A stretch of 64,000 nt of DNA, from assembly GCF_030272615.1 (NCBI RefSeq), contig NC_081415.1, forward strand, positions 185,811,494-185,875,493. The letters run 5' to 3'. Source of the stretch: Cryptomeria japonica (taxonomy: Eukaryota; Streptophyta; Pinopsida; Cupressales; Cupressaceae). Positions 1 to 10,206 of the stretch are shown piece by piece. Made by a program: the position numbers and the translations under genes. Under the pieces are notes generated by a model. It was not told where the DNA came from. It did not search any database and was given only the letters and a program-made list of their open reading frames with translations. Each line of letters begins with the position of its first letter. Position 1 is the first letter of the stretch.

Positions 1-52
1 TATAGAAGAAGTAACAAAAGAGAAGGGGAGAGAATCTGCCATGCTAATGTAA

Positions 53-3000
53 CTAGTCTAGCACGTCATCTACCCCCCGATCTTGCTGATCAATGTTTCG
101 GGAAGGCAGGGAACACGCTAGAGGAGGAACATCCAACACAGCAGATGGAGCTATCACAAGATCCAAACAAGGGCTATGTTCATGTTCCGAGCCACATTGT
201 TCTTGTCTAGGAGCTAGGATAAGTGCTTTAGAAAATTCATTAGAGAAATGGTTATCAACATCAACAAGTTCATATTCGCTATCAGAAGCAAGAGGAGTAA
301 CATTTTCATCATGCATAACATTTTCATCTATATCATCATCAAGATTTATAAAAATAGGATCTTTAACTCGCACAGGATCAAGACCATCGTGCATCTTATG
401 TTTAGGAGATTTAGGCTCAATATCCGGCTGAGGAGAAAATGGAATAATGTTTGTTGAAGGTGTTTTTGGAGATTGTAAAGTTTGAGAAACAGCTGCTTGA
501 GCCCTAAGACGACGCTTTCGTCGGCATTCACGTGCAGAACGATTACGTCTAGTCTTAGTAGGAAGTGTAGATTTTAGAGGAGGAGGAATGTTCTCATCCT
601 TATCACTTGGGTGTTTAGGTTGTGGTCTCTTAGGCTGGATAATAGGAGAAGAAGAAGGTCTCTTCTCTCTATAAAAGGCAGGAGGAGGAACTGTTCCATA
701 TAAAGGAGGAATTTTTGGTTTAGGGAGAAGACCAAGTCCATCATGATGAGGAGGTATAGATCTACTCTTAGAAGATTTATTAAGCATAGACATAGTCACA
801 TCCATGGGGACGGGTTGGGAATCTTCTTGAGGAAAGACATTAGTTTTATCTTTCAAAGGAAGAATTTCCTTCTCAAAAATGATAGGAATGTCAAGTTTAG
901 GTGTTCTAGGTTCACTTAGAGATAGGATCATATCTGTTTTCCACTTTTGATAAGATTTAAAAAGATGATCACTTCGCGGAGGAAGAGATTGGAATTGTTT
1001 AGGCCAAAAGTAATCAATAGGAACACTAGAGGTTCTTTCAGCTGGTTTAAAGAGACTATGATTGACAGTAACAACTTCACCATTATGGGGAAATTTTAAA
1101 CACTTATGAATAGGAGAAGCAATAGCTTTCATGGAAGATAGCCAAGGATAGCCAAGCTTCACACGAAATTGTTCGGAAGATGGAATAATAGCAAAGTTCA
1201 CATCAAGGGATTTATTATGGACCTCAATAGGCAATGTAATAGAACCAATTGTAGGAGAAGAAAATGCATCAAATAGTTTCACAATCACATCTGTTTTGTC
1301 ATAGATCACTTGATTCAATTGCAAAGTAAAAAGAAATTCTTCAGTAATAACATTAACCATGCACGAAGGATCAATAAGCACTCCACGGCAAGGTGTATTT
1401 TTGACTTTTGCAACTATGTATAAAGGACCATCAGGTGCTCTAATGGTTTCACTAGAATCAAATGTGATGGAAGGTTCTTTAGGGATTTCTTGCTGCTCTA
1501 CAAAGTTAATCACATTCGGAGTCATAGACACAAGACCATCAGATGAAAGAGAGGAATCATTAGCCCCAATTGCATTAGAGGTATGAGAAGGCAATGGATC
1601 AGTGAAAATATGAAGATTTTGGTTAGGAGGAGCTACAGATGTGTTGCCTTTATCATTCACTCCAGAAACAGAGATAGTATTATTATCAATCAAATCCTGA
1701 ATTTTACCCTTTAAAGAAAAACATTTTTCAGTATCATGACCAGGCTGACGATGAAAATGACAAAAAGCTTTGTGATCAAAATAAGGTGAAGTAATCTTTG
1801 CAGGATCAATTTGTCGTACAGGAGGAAGAGTAAGCACATTTTGTCCCAATAACTTATTCATAATATCATGCAATGATTCATTCAAAGGAGTATACTTTCT
1901 TTCTTTCCTGAAAAATTTAGAAATAGGAGGCACACCTGATGCTGCATTCACATTGTTGTTGATGATGTTTTCATTGAATTTGATGGAATATCTGTTCGGT
2001 TTAAACTTCCCAAATGGTTGTTGACTGCTATCACCCTTATCACTCGGAGCCATAGGATGTGATTGTTCCATTTGACTCACAGTCAGTTGATAATTGTGAA
2101 GAGTGGCACACAACTGTTGGAAAGAAGTAAACTCAGAAAACAGAAGTTTGTCTCGAATATCTTTTTGCAAATTAGAAATAAAGATTCTTTGAATATCATT
2201 ATCAGGCACTGGAAAAGAAATTTGAGCATACAAATGCTTATATCTACCAATGAAATCAGTCACTTTTTCTTTAACACCTTGTTTACAATGCATTAAATCA
2301 ATCAAAGTAACTTTAGGACTTATATTGTTTTGAAATTGTTGAATGAAAGCATTTGCAAGTTGTTCGAAAGAAGTAATAGAATAGGAAGGCAACGAACAAT
2401 ACCATTGTAAGGCTTTGTCTCTTAATGTTCTAGTGAACAGTTTTGCAAGCAACCTTGGGTCGTAAGCAAAATCAGTACAAATTGTTTGAAAAGTCTTAAC
2501 ATGTGTTAGAGGATCTCCTTTACCATTATAAAGCTCCAAATGCGGGATTTCAACATGCTTAGGAGGAATAGCTCGAACAATGTCAAGAGAAAGTGGGCTC
2601 GCAACATCAAATGTGGGCACACTAAACTTAGATTGATTCATAGAGGCAATTTGTTGCTGTAAAGAAGAGACAGTTTGTGCAAGATTATTAATGGTAGCTT
2701 CAGTCGAAGAGTTCATATTAGGTGTGTTAGATTGAGATGGAGGTGTGATGTTATTGAAAGAGGGTAAAGAGTAAGGTGGTGGGACCCTATGATAGTCAAC
2801 CATAGGGGATGATTGGACAGGAGGAACACTACAAGGAGGAATGGAATGGTTAAATGAATTGCCCCCTTGCATCATGTTCATTTGTGAAGATGTAATAGGA
2901 ACATTCATTGGAGGAATGTATGAAAGAGTCGGATTGAATGAAGGAATAGGGTTAATTGAAGAAGAGGGAGGATTGCCCCCATGACCAGTGATCACAGGAG

Positions 3001-3499
3001 GAATGTCTTGTATAGAAGTAGCCATGATGTTTGATGTAAAGGTAGGTATGCTAGCAATAGGAGTGGTCAAAGGAATAGAATGATTGACTTGTGTAGGAGG
3101 TTGTGTATAACCTAAAGATTCAGCACAACTCTTCATAGGCATCACATTCGAATCCACAATGTGTGCAATACCACGCAAAACATCAATTCCATTCTTATCA
3201 CTTTGAAGCATGCGTTTTAGACCCTCAATTAAAGGAAGAGCTTGACTATCGGAATACTCATGAGACATCCATTGGTGAAAATCGTCAAATTGGTTATCCA
3301 ATTTGGAAAGTTGTTCAGCGGAAACTTCATGGGGAGCTTCTTCATCATTAGGAGGATTAGAGGAATTACCCATGTCCTCGTTAAAAAGGCTACTCAAATT
3401 AGGTTCCATCTCCTCGGTAGTTAAACCTCGGAAGGACTTAATTCTACGGCTTCGTCTAACGGGAATAGTGTAAGTAGGGCTTATTGTTGTAAAACTCAT
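53..3499 (-). CDS. Gag polyprotein with degenerate protease domain, intact
   Basis: This is an uninterrupted 1148-codon ORF. The first ~300 residues are Pro/Ser/Asn-rich and low in complexity. Residues ~320-480 match the retrotransposon Gag family (YNGKGDP start, ALQWYCSLP, FEQLANAF). Near residue 580 is a C-x2-H-x4-H-x4-C-like zinc knuckle (CHFH...GHDTEKC). Residues ~690-820 have the retropepsin-like layout of Tat elements, ending in LGYPWLSSM, but the active-site segment near 709 reads LIDPSCM instead of D-[ST/G]-G. A basic cluster near 985-1005 precedes an acidic C-terminus. It should form the cytoplasmic particle that packages element RNA. There is no RT, RNase H or integrase in this ORF or downstream of it. 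The start ATG (3499) is conserved in B2. Intactness, against five or more stops in B2, suggests a young or constrained copy. Confidence 0.88.
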   Translation of the reverse strand: MSFTTISPTYTIPVRRSRRIKSFRGLTTEEMEPNLSSLFNEDMGNSSNPPNDEEAPHEVSAEQLSKLDNQFDDFHQWMSHEYSDSQALPLIEGLKRMLQSDKNGIDVLRGIAHIVDSNVMPMKSCAESLGYTQPPTQVNHSIPLTTPIASIPTFTSNIMATSIQDIPPVITGHGGNPPSSSINPIPSFNPTLSYIPPMNVPITSSQMNMMQGGNSFNHSIPPCSVPPVQSSPMVDYHRVPPPYSLPSFNNITPPSQSNTPNMNSSTEATINNLAQTVSSLQQQIASMNQSKFSVPTFDVASPLSLDIVRAIPPKHVEIPHLELYNGKGDPLTHVKTFQTICTDFAYDPRLLAKLFTRTLRDKALQWYCSLPSYSITSFEQLANAFIQQFQNNISPKVTLIDLMHCKQGVKEKVTDFIGRYKHLYAQISFPVPDNDIQRIFISNLQKDIRDKLLFSEFTSFQQLCATLHNYQLTVSQMEQSHPMAPSDKGDSSQQPFGKFKPNRYSIKFNENIINNNVNAASGVPPISKFFRKERKYTPLNESLHDIMNKLLGQNVLTLPPVRQIDPAKITSPYFDHKAFCHFHRQPGHDTEKCFSLKGKIQDLIDNNTISVSGVNDKGNTSVAPPNQNLHIFTDPLPSHTSNAIGANDSSLSSDGLVSMTPNVINFVEQQEIPKEPSITFDSSETIRAPDGPLYIVAKVKNTPCRGVLIDPSCMVNVITEEFLFTLQLNQVIYDKTDVIVKLFDAFSSPTIGSITLPIEVHNKSLDVNFAIIPSSEQFRVKLGYPWLSSMKAIASPIHKCLKFPHNGEVVTVNHSLFKPAERTSSVPIDYFWPKQFQSLPPRSDHLFKSYQKWKTDMILSLSEPRTPKLDIPIIFEKEILPLKDKTNVFPQEDSQPVPMDVTMSMLNKSSKSRSIPPHHDGLGLLPKPKIPPLYGTVPPPAFYREKRPSSSPIIQPKRPQPKHPSDKDENIPPPLKSTLPTKTRRNRSARECRRKRRLRAQAAVSQTLQSPKTPSTNIIPFSPQPDIEPKSPKHKMHDGLDPVRVKDPIFINLDDDIDENVMHDENVTPLASDSEYELVDVDNHFSNEFSKALILAPRQEQCGSEHEHSPCLDLVIAPSAVLDVPPLACSLPSRNIDQQDRGVDDVLD

Positions 3500-3599
3500 G
3501 CACTAGAGAGAGAGAAAAGATTTTGATTTTAGAGGTAGCAATTTTCAGTAAAAACAGCCAATCTTCCAGATTTAAGCTGTTAAATGCAATCACAATAGT

Positions 3600-3686
3600 C
3601 TCCCGAAATTTCAGAAAAAATGTCCGGGACCGTGGCGCTCGGAGTGCAACACGGTCCTTGCAACTTTTTTTGAAATTTGCAGGGAT
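3600..3686. repeat. Near-palindromic GGGACC/GGCGC module, leader copy 1
   Basis: An imperfect inverted repeat. The outer arms contain GAAATTTC and GAAATTTGC beside A-runs and T-runs. The inner arms GGGACCGTGGCGC and GCAACACGGTCC flank a short centre. Homologous modules occur at 4223-4310, 5030-5103, 16843-16924, 28058-28139, 37145-37220, 42216-42303, 42838-42927 and 43635-43712. Confidence 0.75.
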
Positions 3687-4222
3687 GAAAGGTATGATGA
3701 TTTTAGAGCTAATCTGAAAAAATTGAGTGATTTTACGATCTGTAGATAGGCCAAATTAAAGTTGCAATCTCAAAATTGAACCCTATCAAGATTGTCGAAA
3801 AATGCAAAATTTTGAATTTTGAAAAAGAGAGGGAAACTGAAATTTTGAATTTTATGATTTTAGAGGGAATGTCAAGAGCAATGCAAATTTTGAAAATTAA
3901 AAATTGATTCAATTTCACGCAAAATTCAATTTTGAAAGCGGAAATCAAAGTTGTTGTAATTAAGCACTTAATTTCAAAAGTCACAAATTGCAAGAATTTG
4001 AATAAAGCACTGAAATTTCGAATGAATGCAAACACAATTTTTAGATTTAAGACAGTAAGAACACAATTTTGACACAAAATTTCAATTTCGATGATTTTTG
4101 AATGATTAGAAGCCTTAGACCAAGCAATCGCAAGACCAACTTTGACTGTAATTTTGAAAGTGTTATAATTGACAAAATCAGCCAAAATTCTGGATTTTAG
4201 CAGGAAAATACAACAAGATCTC

Positions 4223-4310
4223 GCTCCCGAAACTTTGGAAAAAATGTCGGGGACGATGGCGCTCGGAGTGCAACACGGTCCTCGCAACTTTTTTCCAAAT
4301 TTTCAGGGAT
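4223..4310. repeat. Near-palindromic module, leader copy 2
   Basis: Same design as the module at 3600: GGGACGATGGCGC and GCAACACGGTCC inner arms, A-run and T-run outer arms, followed by the same GGGATGAAAG tail. This indicates a duplication within the leader. Confidence 0.72.
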
Positions 4311-4660
4311 GAAAGATATTGTGATTTTATTGCAAAATCCAAAGTTATAGCTGATTTGGAGATGTTTTGATCGGTCAAATTGTCGGACAAAGGTTGAATT
4401 AAGAGGGTTTCAAAAATTAGGGTTTTGACATTTAACCACTTAATTTTCAAAATTAAAGTACAGATATGAATTGATAATTTATAATAGAAAAGCAGATCTG
4501 AAGCAAGCATTAATAATTAAACATTTCGCAAGTTCAATGTTCAAAAAGAAAATTTAGGGTTTTTATGCAATCACCTCTAAAATTTTGCAAAAGATCAAAC
4601 ATGGAAATGTAATCAAGGAATCAATTTTCAGATCTAAGCATGAAAAATTAGAAAGGATGT

Positions 4661-4680
4661 TCACGTCGGGTTCACCAAAA
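4661..4680 (-). promoter_or_regulatory. Primer-binding site of B1
   Basis: Directly inside the 5' LTR, after a TTT spacer, the minus strand reads TGGTGAACCCGACGTGA. TGG at this position is the usual complement of a tRNA CCA end. The same site with the same spacing is found in B2 (43275-43294) and, with one change, in N (18165-18183). I could not assign the tRNA. Confidence 0.7.
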
Positions 4681-5029
4681 TGTAAAGCGGAAAATCGCGA
4701 TCGAACCCTAGTTGTTCTCCCCTCTTCCAACTCCGAGGAGAGAGAAGGGAGGTTCGCTAGGATTCGATGGTTTTCACTTAGGGGGAAGACTTTACATTCA
4801 AAAGAGGGGTTGAAACTCATAAGATTCAATCCCACACAATGTAAGATTGGATGCTAAATGAATTTCAAGGGTTAGGAAAGCAAGGCTACCCTCTTTTGTA
4901 AAGAATGTTGTTAAGAAAATTAAGCTAAGAATACATAGAAAGTCATAAAGATTTGCTTATAAACTGAGTTCGGGCTATAGGATGAAGCTGCGGACCTGGA
5001 ATTAGCAGTAAAATGTCGATACGGCGCTG

Positions 5030-5103
5030 TCCTGCAAATTTGAGCAAAAGTTGTCGGGATGATGGCGCCCGGCGCCACGGTCCTCCGAAAAATCCGTGAA
5101 ACG
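5030..5103. repeat. Near-palindromic module in B1 LTR
   Basis: Contains GTTGTCGGGAT, then GGCGCCCGGCGCC, then ACGGTCCTCCG with A/T-rich outer arms. On the plus strand it aligns with the module in the N LTR (16843-16924). Confidence 0.7.
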
Positions 5104-5542
5104 AAGGGGGATCGGTTCGTCTCTGCACAAGGATTCCAGATCTTCAATCTCAGCCGCGTACCTGCAACCTACACACAGAAAAGCGAAGACGATTGGGGGG
5201 TTAGGGATTAGGGGTTTGCCTTTAGGTCAAACCCCGGTTTTGGAATTAACCAAGAAATGAGCAAGAGCTGTAAATGTAAATGTATGTAAAACAAGTACTA
5301 ATACCTTGTTCTAAGGATGTTGGTATCCTTATGTGCGAAGGTTTAGATGTTGTATGTTATAGTATGTAGCATGTAATAAGTGATCTCCTCTTCAATGGTT
5401 GAATCCTTGACTTGAATGCAACACCTAGCCTTGAATGGAGACTTGAAATGATCAATTGCTTGAAGGAATGCTTGAATGCTTGAATGCTTGAGTATAGTTT
5501 CCACGCCTTTTCCATCATATCGAATGAGAGAGGAAAATGTAG

Positions 5543-5550
5543 TTTATATA
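5543..5550 (-). promoter_or_regulatory. TATA box of B1 LTR promoter
   Basis: Minus-strand TATATAAA about 360 nt from the LTR's 5' edge. It is conserved in both B2 LTRs (37539-37546 and 44022-44029). It probably sets the start of the genomic RNA. Confidence 0.5.
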
Positions 5551-5672
5551 CTTTTCATTTAGGGCTGATAGACTGATTTTCCCGACCTTAGGCCGACCAG
5601 GGAAGTATATTTCCAAATTGCAATCAAGAAGACCCGATATCACTTAGGAAACCGGGCCCAAAATAGGACTCA

Positions 5673-5740
5673 GGGACCAGGGCGCTGGGCGCCCTGGTCC
5701 CAAGGGACCAGGGCGCTGGGTGCTCTGGTCCCACCTCCAG
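5673..5740. repeat. GGACCAGGGCGC...GGCGCCCTGGTCC cluster, two units
   Basis: Two GC-rich units of about 35 bp, each close to a palindrome around GGCGCC or a variant, in otherwise AT-rich LTR DNA. Related clusters lie at 17641-17735, 28855-28950, 37670-37775 and 44150-44215, and in an intron at 26785-26965. Confidence 0.75.
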
Positions 5741-5906
5741 GACAGCGGGGTGCAAGGGGGTTCAGGCCAATGGTGCTTGAAAAATGCAGTTTTTGGTGTC
5801 GTGAGCAAGTTTTGGGGTCTCCATTCAGGTTGCGTGTTGCGTCGCCATCGTGAAGACCGAAATGCAGTCGAAATTGCAAGTGTCACAATTTTAGGACGCT
5901 ACAAAA

Positions 5907-6800
5907 TGATAGTTAATTGATACTATGATATGCAATGCAAATGATTTAAAGCTAAATGATTATGCTAAATGAGAAATGCTAAATTGCTAAATTGCTTCAA
6001 GATAAAACTCACAGATGCATAAGTTTTATTCAAAATTTTAACTTGAAGACTATCTCTTTCTCAACTCAAATTCCTACTTTATATACTTTTGAGAGTATAA
6101 TATGACGTGTCCTAGATCAATGGTCATGATCAGATCTGCAAATTTGGATGGCTATGAGCAAAGGTGAAGACTGAGAGAAAGGGGGAAGGAGAAGACAAGT
6201 GTGAGTCATCTCACCTTGACTGGGTTGTTGACTGAGGGAATCTAGGGATGGTTGGAGAAGATTTAGGCATGAGAAGATAAGTGGAGTCAAGTCCTTCCTA
6301 AGATATAGGGATGTTAGAGAGAATATAGAAGAAGGTTAAGAAATATGTGTACGTACACAATATTTCATTTATTTTGGAAGTTGAAGATAAGTGGCTAATA
6401 AATGTTTTATTTATTTTAATTTTGTTGAATTAATTTAGCCACATGATGGATGAGTTGGCAAAGAAAGATGAAGTGGAGATGAAAGGTGAGTTGGAAAAGA
6501 GATTAAGTAATTGAAGAAATTATTTAATATTTGAGACTATAGGATAGAAGAATAATCATTAAATATTAGATATTTAATTGATTAGAGGAATAATTAAATA
6601 GTGGATATTCAATTAATTGATTAGAGGAAATGGATAAATGGATTAATTAATAAAATGTTTCAATTAAATTAATTAATAGAAGGACATGAAATGAATTAAA
6701 TAAATTAATCTTTTCAAATTAACTATTTAATAGAAGAATTAATATTAAATAAACATAAAATATTTATTTAATTGCTCATAGCCATTTTTATGTGTATACA
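5907..6800 (-). repeat. 3' LTR of element C1
   Basis: About 894 bp, homologous to 54906-55752 (C2). Its right end GTGTATACA is followed immediately by the polypurine tract. On the sense strand TATATAAAG (6086-6078) is a TATA candidate. The exact left edge is uncertain because B1 ends only three bases away. Confidence 0.78.
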
Positions 6801-6818
6801 TTTTGCCCCTCTTTGAAA
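6801..6818 (-). promoter_or_regulatory. Polypurine tract of C1
   Basis: The minus strand reads TTTCAAAGAGGGGCAAAA next to the LTR. The same tract borders the A LTR (9785-9803) and C2 LTR (55753-55770), with a variant at D (53775-53792). It is the expected plus-strand DNA synthesis primer. Confidence 0.75.
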
Positions 6819-7040
6819 TGATGTCGAGACAACACTATTTCAAAGATTAAATCAAGTCTTGATAATGCGCCTGATGGAGATAAAAATCCTGATTGTGAGC
6901 CCCCTTAGGAGATTGATCGTGAAATTGTTGAAATTTTTTGGGTACACGATAATTGAAAAGGTCCTTCAATTAAATTCATTTGTGAAAAATAAATAAAATT
7001 GCCCCATTCAAAAGCATTAATTACCCTTCCAAAAGGTAAA

Positions 7041-7049
7041 TATAAAATT
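7041..7049 (+). promoter_or_regulatory. TATA-like box of C1 PMD gene
   Basis: TATAAAATT lies 87 nt upstream of the PMD exon 1 ATG. TATA-like boxes are found at the same distance in A (10125), C2 (56007) and N (27219, minus). Confidence 0.5.
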
Positions 7050-7439
7050 AACCAAAGTTAATTTTAATCTCATTTGCATCCTTGTCAGCTTGTGGAGTGA
7101 AAAGAATTGTCTTGGTGAGGTGGCAAAATGGTGATTATGTTTGAGAACCATCGATTTGAGCATGTTCGATGATATCAATGACCTCCTAACTATGTTTATC
7201 TAGTATGTACCTTATTCCAAGCTTGCTTTCAAGTAGTCGTATTGATTTCCTTGCTTTTCAGCACGTTTTAGGTTGTTTTTTTAATTTTTCGATTTTTGAC
7301 TGTGCATGTTACCACTTTTGCTTTTTTGGTTTGCATTTTTGCTTTGTATGTTTCTACTTTTGTTAAGTTAGCGCATATGAATGTTTGGTTATCGCTTTTT
7401 CTCAGTATGTTAGCACTTTCGTAGATTTCATGCTTTTGT

Positions 7440-7600
7440 TTTATGTGTTCACACAAATGTGAAAAAGGTTAGCATTTTTTATTGATTTAACACTTTTGAC
7501 TTATTGGTTAGTGCATTTGCTGAAAAGGTTAGCGCTTTTGAATGGTTTAGCGCCCATGTTTAATAGAATAACGCTTTTGTTAAATAGGTTAGTGCTTTTG
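7440..7600 (+). repeat. TTAGCGC-type array in C1 PMD intron
   Basis: Short repeats of the form (g)ttagcgctttt or ttagcacttttg recur every 15-30 bp. The same motif fills the PMD intron of A (10360-10740) and C2 (56270-56570) and the gag leader of A. Confidence 0.65.
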
Positions 7601-7668
7601 TTTTAAATGAATTTGTTTGATTTTTTTCATGTTAAAATTCATTGTGATGATTTGATTTAGGCATTTTG

Positions 7669-7738
7669 ATGTCTTGATTGATAGAAATTCAATTGATGTC
7701 TTAATTGATAGAAATTCAATTGATGTCTTGATTGATAG
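7669..7738. repeat. Short tandem repeat in C1 PMD intron
   Basis: Two and a half copies of a 27-30 bp unit containing GATGTCTTGATTGATAG and AAATTCAATT. It is probably slippage-derived and has no coding value. The corresponding C2 intron segment (56700-56950) has a different, longer unit. Confidence 0.7.
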
Positions 7739-8290
7739 GATAAATGATTGATTTGATTTGATTTGATTTGACTGGTAGATTGATAGATTAGCTCTAAGAA
7801 ACCGATGTAGTTTTTGATGAAGAGCATAGCAGAGTTTGATTGAACTCATTGATTGATAGAAAACCATGATTGATAGTTTTAGATTGATTTGATAGCCTGA
7901 TTTCCTTCATTGAAAATATTTATCAATTGTTGATGTGATAGATTAGTGATCTCTTTGGATTTGATAGATAGATGATTGATGATTGATAGAGATCAAATTC
8001 TCTTGTTAAACAGGAGAAACACGATGTTCTCTAGTGTCAGGAGAAATTTTTGGCTATGCGCTACTTAGTGCTAGAGCTTACACAGGCTCAGGTTAGACAC
8101 ATAGATGCCTGTGGATTACACCATTTGTTATACATGCCTAATATTACCCATAATAGGGGATTGTTGACTATCTTAGTAGAGAGATGGCATAGTGAGCATA
8201 ACACTTTCCACCCGCCCACTGGTGAGATTGGTGTGACACTCAAGGATGTCTACAAGATTCTCCACATCCCTGTGACTGGTGAGTTAGTCC

Positions 8291-9784
8291 TGTGTGCGGG
8301 AAAAGCGGGTCGATAGAACTCAATATGTGAAAAAGTTCCAAAATACCTGTCCACACACACACACAGGACTTCTTGGTGCAAGCTATGGAGTCATGAAATA
8401 TAACTCAGCTTCCCAAGGTTGGTCCCATGGTTCTCTATCTTACAATGTCCCTCAAACCAATGTTTTTGCTCTCAGATCACTGAGCAAAATGGTTTAGGGA
8501 TGGCAAATGCAAGAACGAGGGATGCTTTGATAGATTTTAGTATGAGATGCATCCTAAGCTATGCATGATCTTAAAAAATGCAATAAACTAGATTATAAGA
8601 TGACAAGGTTAGTATGAGTACTATCCTAACATGATATATTTAGTCTATGATTGAGCTACATGATAAAGAAAATATTCTAAACATGCATATTTAGACTAAT
8701 TTCTATTCTAAAGAGAGGCTAAATGATGAGCATAAAAATGATATATGAAAGCTTGAATGTATTTGAGCATAAGTATGATACTACAAATTTGGAGGATTGA
8801 TTTCAAATGGAGGAATGAGAGCTCTATTTATAGCAAAAACAGGGCAATGGATGGTCAGGATTGAAAGAGTTGATCAAGGGTTGAGTTTGAAAGTTGGGGA
8901 TCCATGTTTGCAATTTGCACCAATGAAATGGTGACAAGTGTCAACATAGGGTTGGGTTGAGAGAAGGGGTTGGAGGCATTAAATGCCTGAGAAGACCTTA
9001 GGGTTATCTAGAAGGTAAGGGTCAAGCTTAAATTAGGACTACCTACTGGATTAAGAGTTAATCCAAGGATAAACCTTTGTACAAATGATTAAGAGATAAT
9101 CATGGTCAAAGCATTTAATGCTTGATGAGACCTTTGGGTTGGGTGAAGGTTGAGTTAAAACAAATTCTTTAACCATGTAAGAGGGTTTGAGTTAACCATT
9201 AATGGTTATTGAAGACTTTGGGGAATTAAGTGGTTGAAGGCTTGAAGCCTTTAATGGTTATCAAAGACTTTGAGGATTTAAGTGGTTGAAGGTTTGAAGC
9301 CTTTAATGGTTATCAAAGACTTTGAGGGTTTGAGAAGTGACCTCCTCTTGCTCAAGGATGTGACAAAGTTTAGAAGATGGGTTAGGCTAATTAGAAGCAA
9401 TTAGAAGAGTCTAGAAGGGATTAGAAAGGGTTTTAGGAAGGCAAGTGGGAGATGTAGGAAAATGCAAGTGGATGGAGGGATAATAGGTTTTAATTGAAAT
9501 AAAGTAATTTAATTCAATTTGGTTGCAATTAAATAAATTAGATTTATTCAATTTAGGATAACTATTTAATTAAATTTGAGTTTAATTAAAAGTGGATAGG
9601 AGGGATTTAATTGAATAAAATGATTTCTTCATTAAATGGGTATGGTGAATTTTATTTAAATAAATTGAGTAATTTACTTAAAAAATAGAGGAATGTGGAT
9701 AATTTAATTAAATTGGATTTAATTAAATAGAGAAATGAACATAAAATATTCATTTAGAAATGTGGTCATTTTTATACGTTTACA
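8291..9784 (-). repeat. 3' LTR of element A
   Basis: 1494 bp, from TGTGTGCGGG to ACGTTTACA, nearly identical to 45296-46790 (1495 bp). It contains a sense-strand CTATAAATAG (8832-8823) and a 52-bp tandem duplication (9212-9315). The left flank AGTCC matches the right flank of the other LTR. Confidence 0.93.
9212..9315. repeat. 52-bp tandem duplication inside A LTR
   Basis: Two full units beginning AAGACTTTG and ending TTAATGGTTATCA, followed by a partial third. It is also present in the other A LTR near 46219, so it predates insertion. Confidence 0.8.
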
Positions 9785-9803
9785 TTTTGCCCCTCTTTGA
9801 AGT
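9785..9803 (-). promoter_or_regulatory. Polypurine tract of element A
   Basis: Minus-strand ACTTCAAAGAGGGGCAAAA directly inside the 3' LTR. This fixes the element's orientation. Confidence 0.78.
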
Positions 9804-10124
9804 GACGTGTGTGCACATGTTATTTCAAAGAAATTGATGCTTTATCCTGATTTATGATCAAATGCAATTTTTGTGTCGCTCTTTTGATTTGCAAGTCGTG
9901 CCCCAGATTTGATATTTGATGGTGATTCCCCCTCGGGAGATGAATCAATTTTTTTTGAAAATTGTTTGATTTGATTTGATGAGTTGCTTAGATGTGTAGG
10001 ATTTCGTTTATGAGAAATGTGGGTAAATTCATTCATCTCCCGATAATGTACATTGTGTAAGATATAGGGGAGACCGTGACCATATTACAGGTCCATTTGG
10101 CTAACCCTAATTCCATTTGCCTCC

Positions 10125-10133
10125 TATAAAAAG
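10125..10133 (+). promoter_or_regulatory. TATA box of A PMD gene
   Basis: TATAAAAAG lies 82 nt upstream of the PMD ATG (10207). The same spacing recurs in the other three PMD copies, which supports an internal promoter reading away from the 3' LTR. Confidence 0.6.
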
Positions 10134-10206
10134 GGGAAAAGAGCTTTGATTTGATTCATTTGTGCTTTGTTGACTTTGGAGAAAGAGAATTTGCTCTGCA
10201 GAGAAA

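Larger units (their letters stand above)
3500..4660 (-). other. B1 untranslated leader
   Basis: About 1.2 kb of AT-rich sequence lies between the primer-binding site and the Gag ATG. It holds two copies, about 620 bp apart, of a near-palindromic module (3600-3686 and 4223-4310). The short ORFs here are not conserved as proteins between B1 and B2, so I treat the leader as non-coding. The B2 leader (42116-43274) is collinear. Confidence 0.7.
1..5903 (-). mobile_element. Gag-only LTR retrotransposon B1 (left end outside window)
   Basis: Read on the minus strand the order is 5' LTR (5903-4681), primer-binding site, a 1.2 kb leader and one long Gag-protease-like ORF ending at 53. The same arrangement recurs complete at 36804-44381 (B2), where the Gag ORF is followed by about 0.75 kb of non-coding DNA, a polypurine tract and the 3' LTR, with no RT, RNase H or integrase. 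By homology the missing left end of B1 should hold only that short tail and the 3' LTR. The right border (CTACA, 5903) abuts the first bases of the C1 LTR, so B1 probably inserted at or in that LTR. The target duplication cannot be checked because the other end lies outside the window. The structure resembles the published TR-GAG class (terminal-repeat retrotransposons with a GAG domain). Confidence 0.85.
4681..5903 (-). repeat. 5' LTR of gag-only element B1
   Basis: 1223 bp, bounded on the plus strand by TGTAAAGC at 4681 and GACGCTACA at 5903. It is homologous over its length to both B2 LTRs (36804-37929 and 43295-44381). On the element's sense strand it holds TATATAAA (5550-5543), a likely promoter TATA box, one near-palindromic module (5030-5103) and two GGACCAGGGCGC units (5673-5740). 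Confidence 0.85.
7128..8290 (+). pseudogene. PMD gene of C1, 5' part (exon 1, intron, start of exon 2)
   Basis: Exon 1 (7128-7202, 25 codons) ends at donor GTATGT. The intron (7203-8013) ends at TTAAACAG. Exon 2 begins at 8014 in the same phase as in A and C2. Exon 2 shows plant mobile domain motifs: RHIDACGLHHLLYMPNI, the W-x3-x-N-T-F-H segment, and GEIGVTLKDVYKILHIPVTGEL. PMD is known from MAIN/MAIL1-type nuclear proteins and from many plant transposons; its biochemical role in elements is unknown. Exon 1 has two TGA codons where the homologues suggest CGA, and exon 2 has a TAG (8032-8034) where C2 has CAG. At 8290 the reading frame is cut by element A and resumes at 46796. It runs antisense to C1 pol. 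Confidence 0.75.

Noticed and set aside
490-560. Basic segment of B1 Gag (RNRSARECRRKRR) resembling a CREB-type bZIP basic region
   Set aside because: The Asn-Arg spacing is off by one residue, no leucine zipper follows, and B2 differs here. A basic RNA-binding or nuclear-localisation patch is simpler.
3733-4857. ORFs of 90-184 codons on both strands in the B1 leader and LTR edge
   Set aside because: Protein sequence is not conserved as a frame between B1 and B2, composition follows the AT-rich leader, and some cross the LTR border.
8294-8497. ORF with a CA-repeat-derived stretch at the left edge of the A LTR
   Set aside because: It lies inside the LTR just after the insertion junction. The same DNA at 45296 shows it is LTR sequence, not a continuation of PMD.
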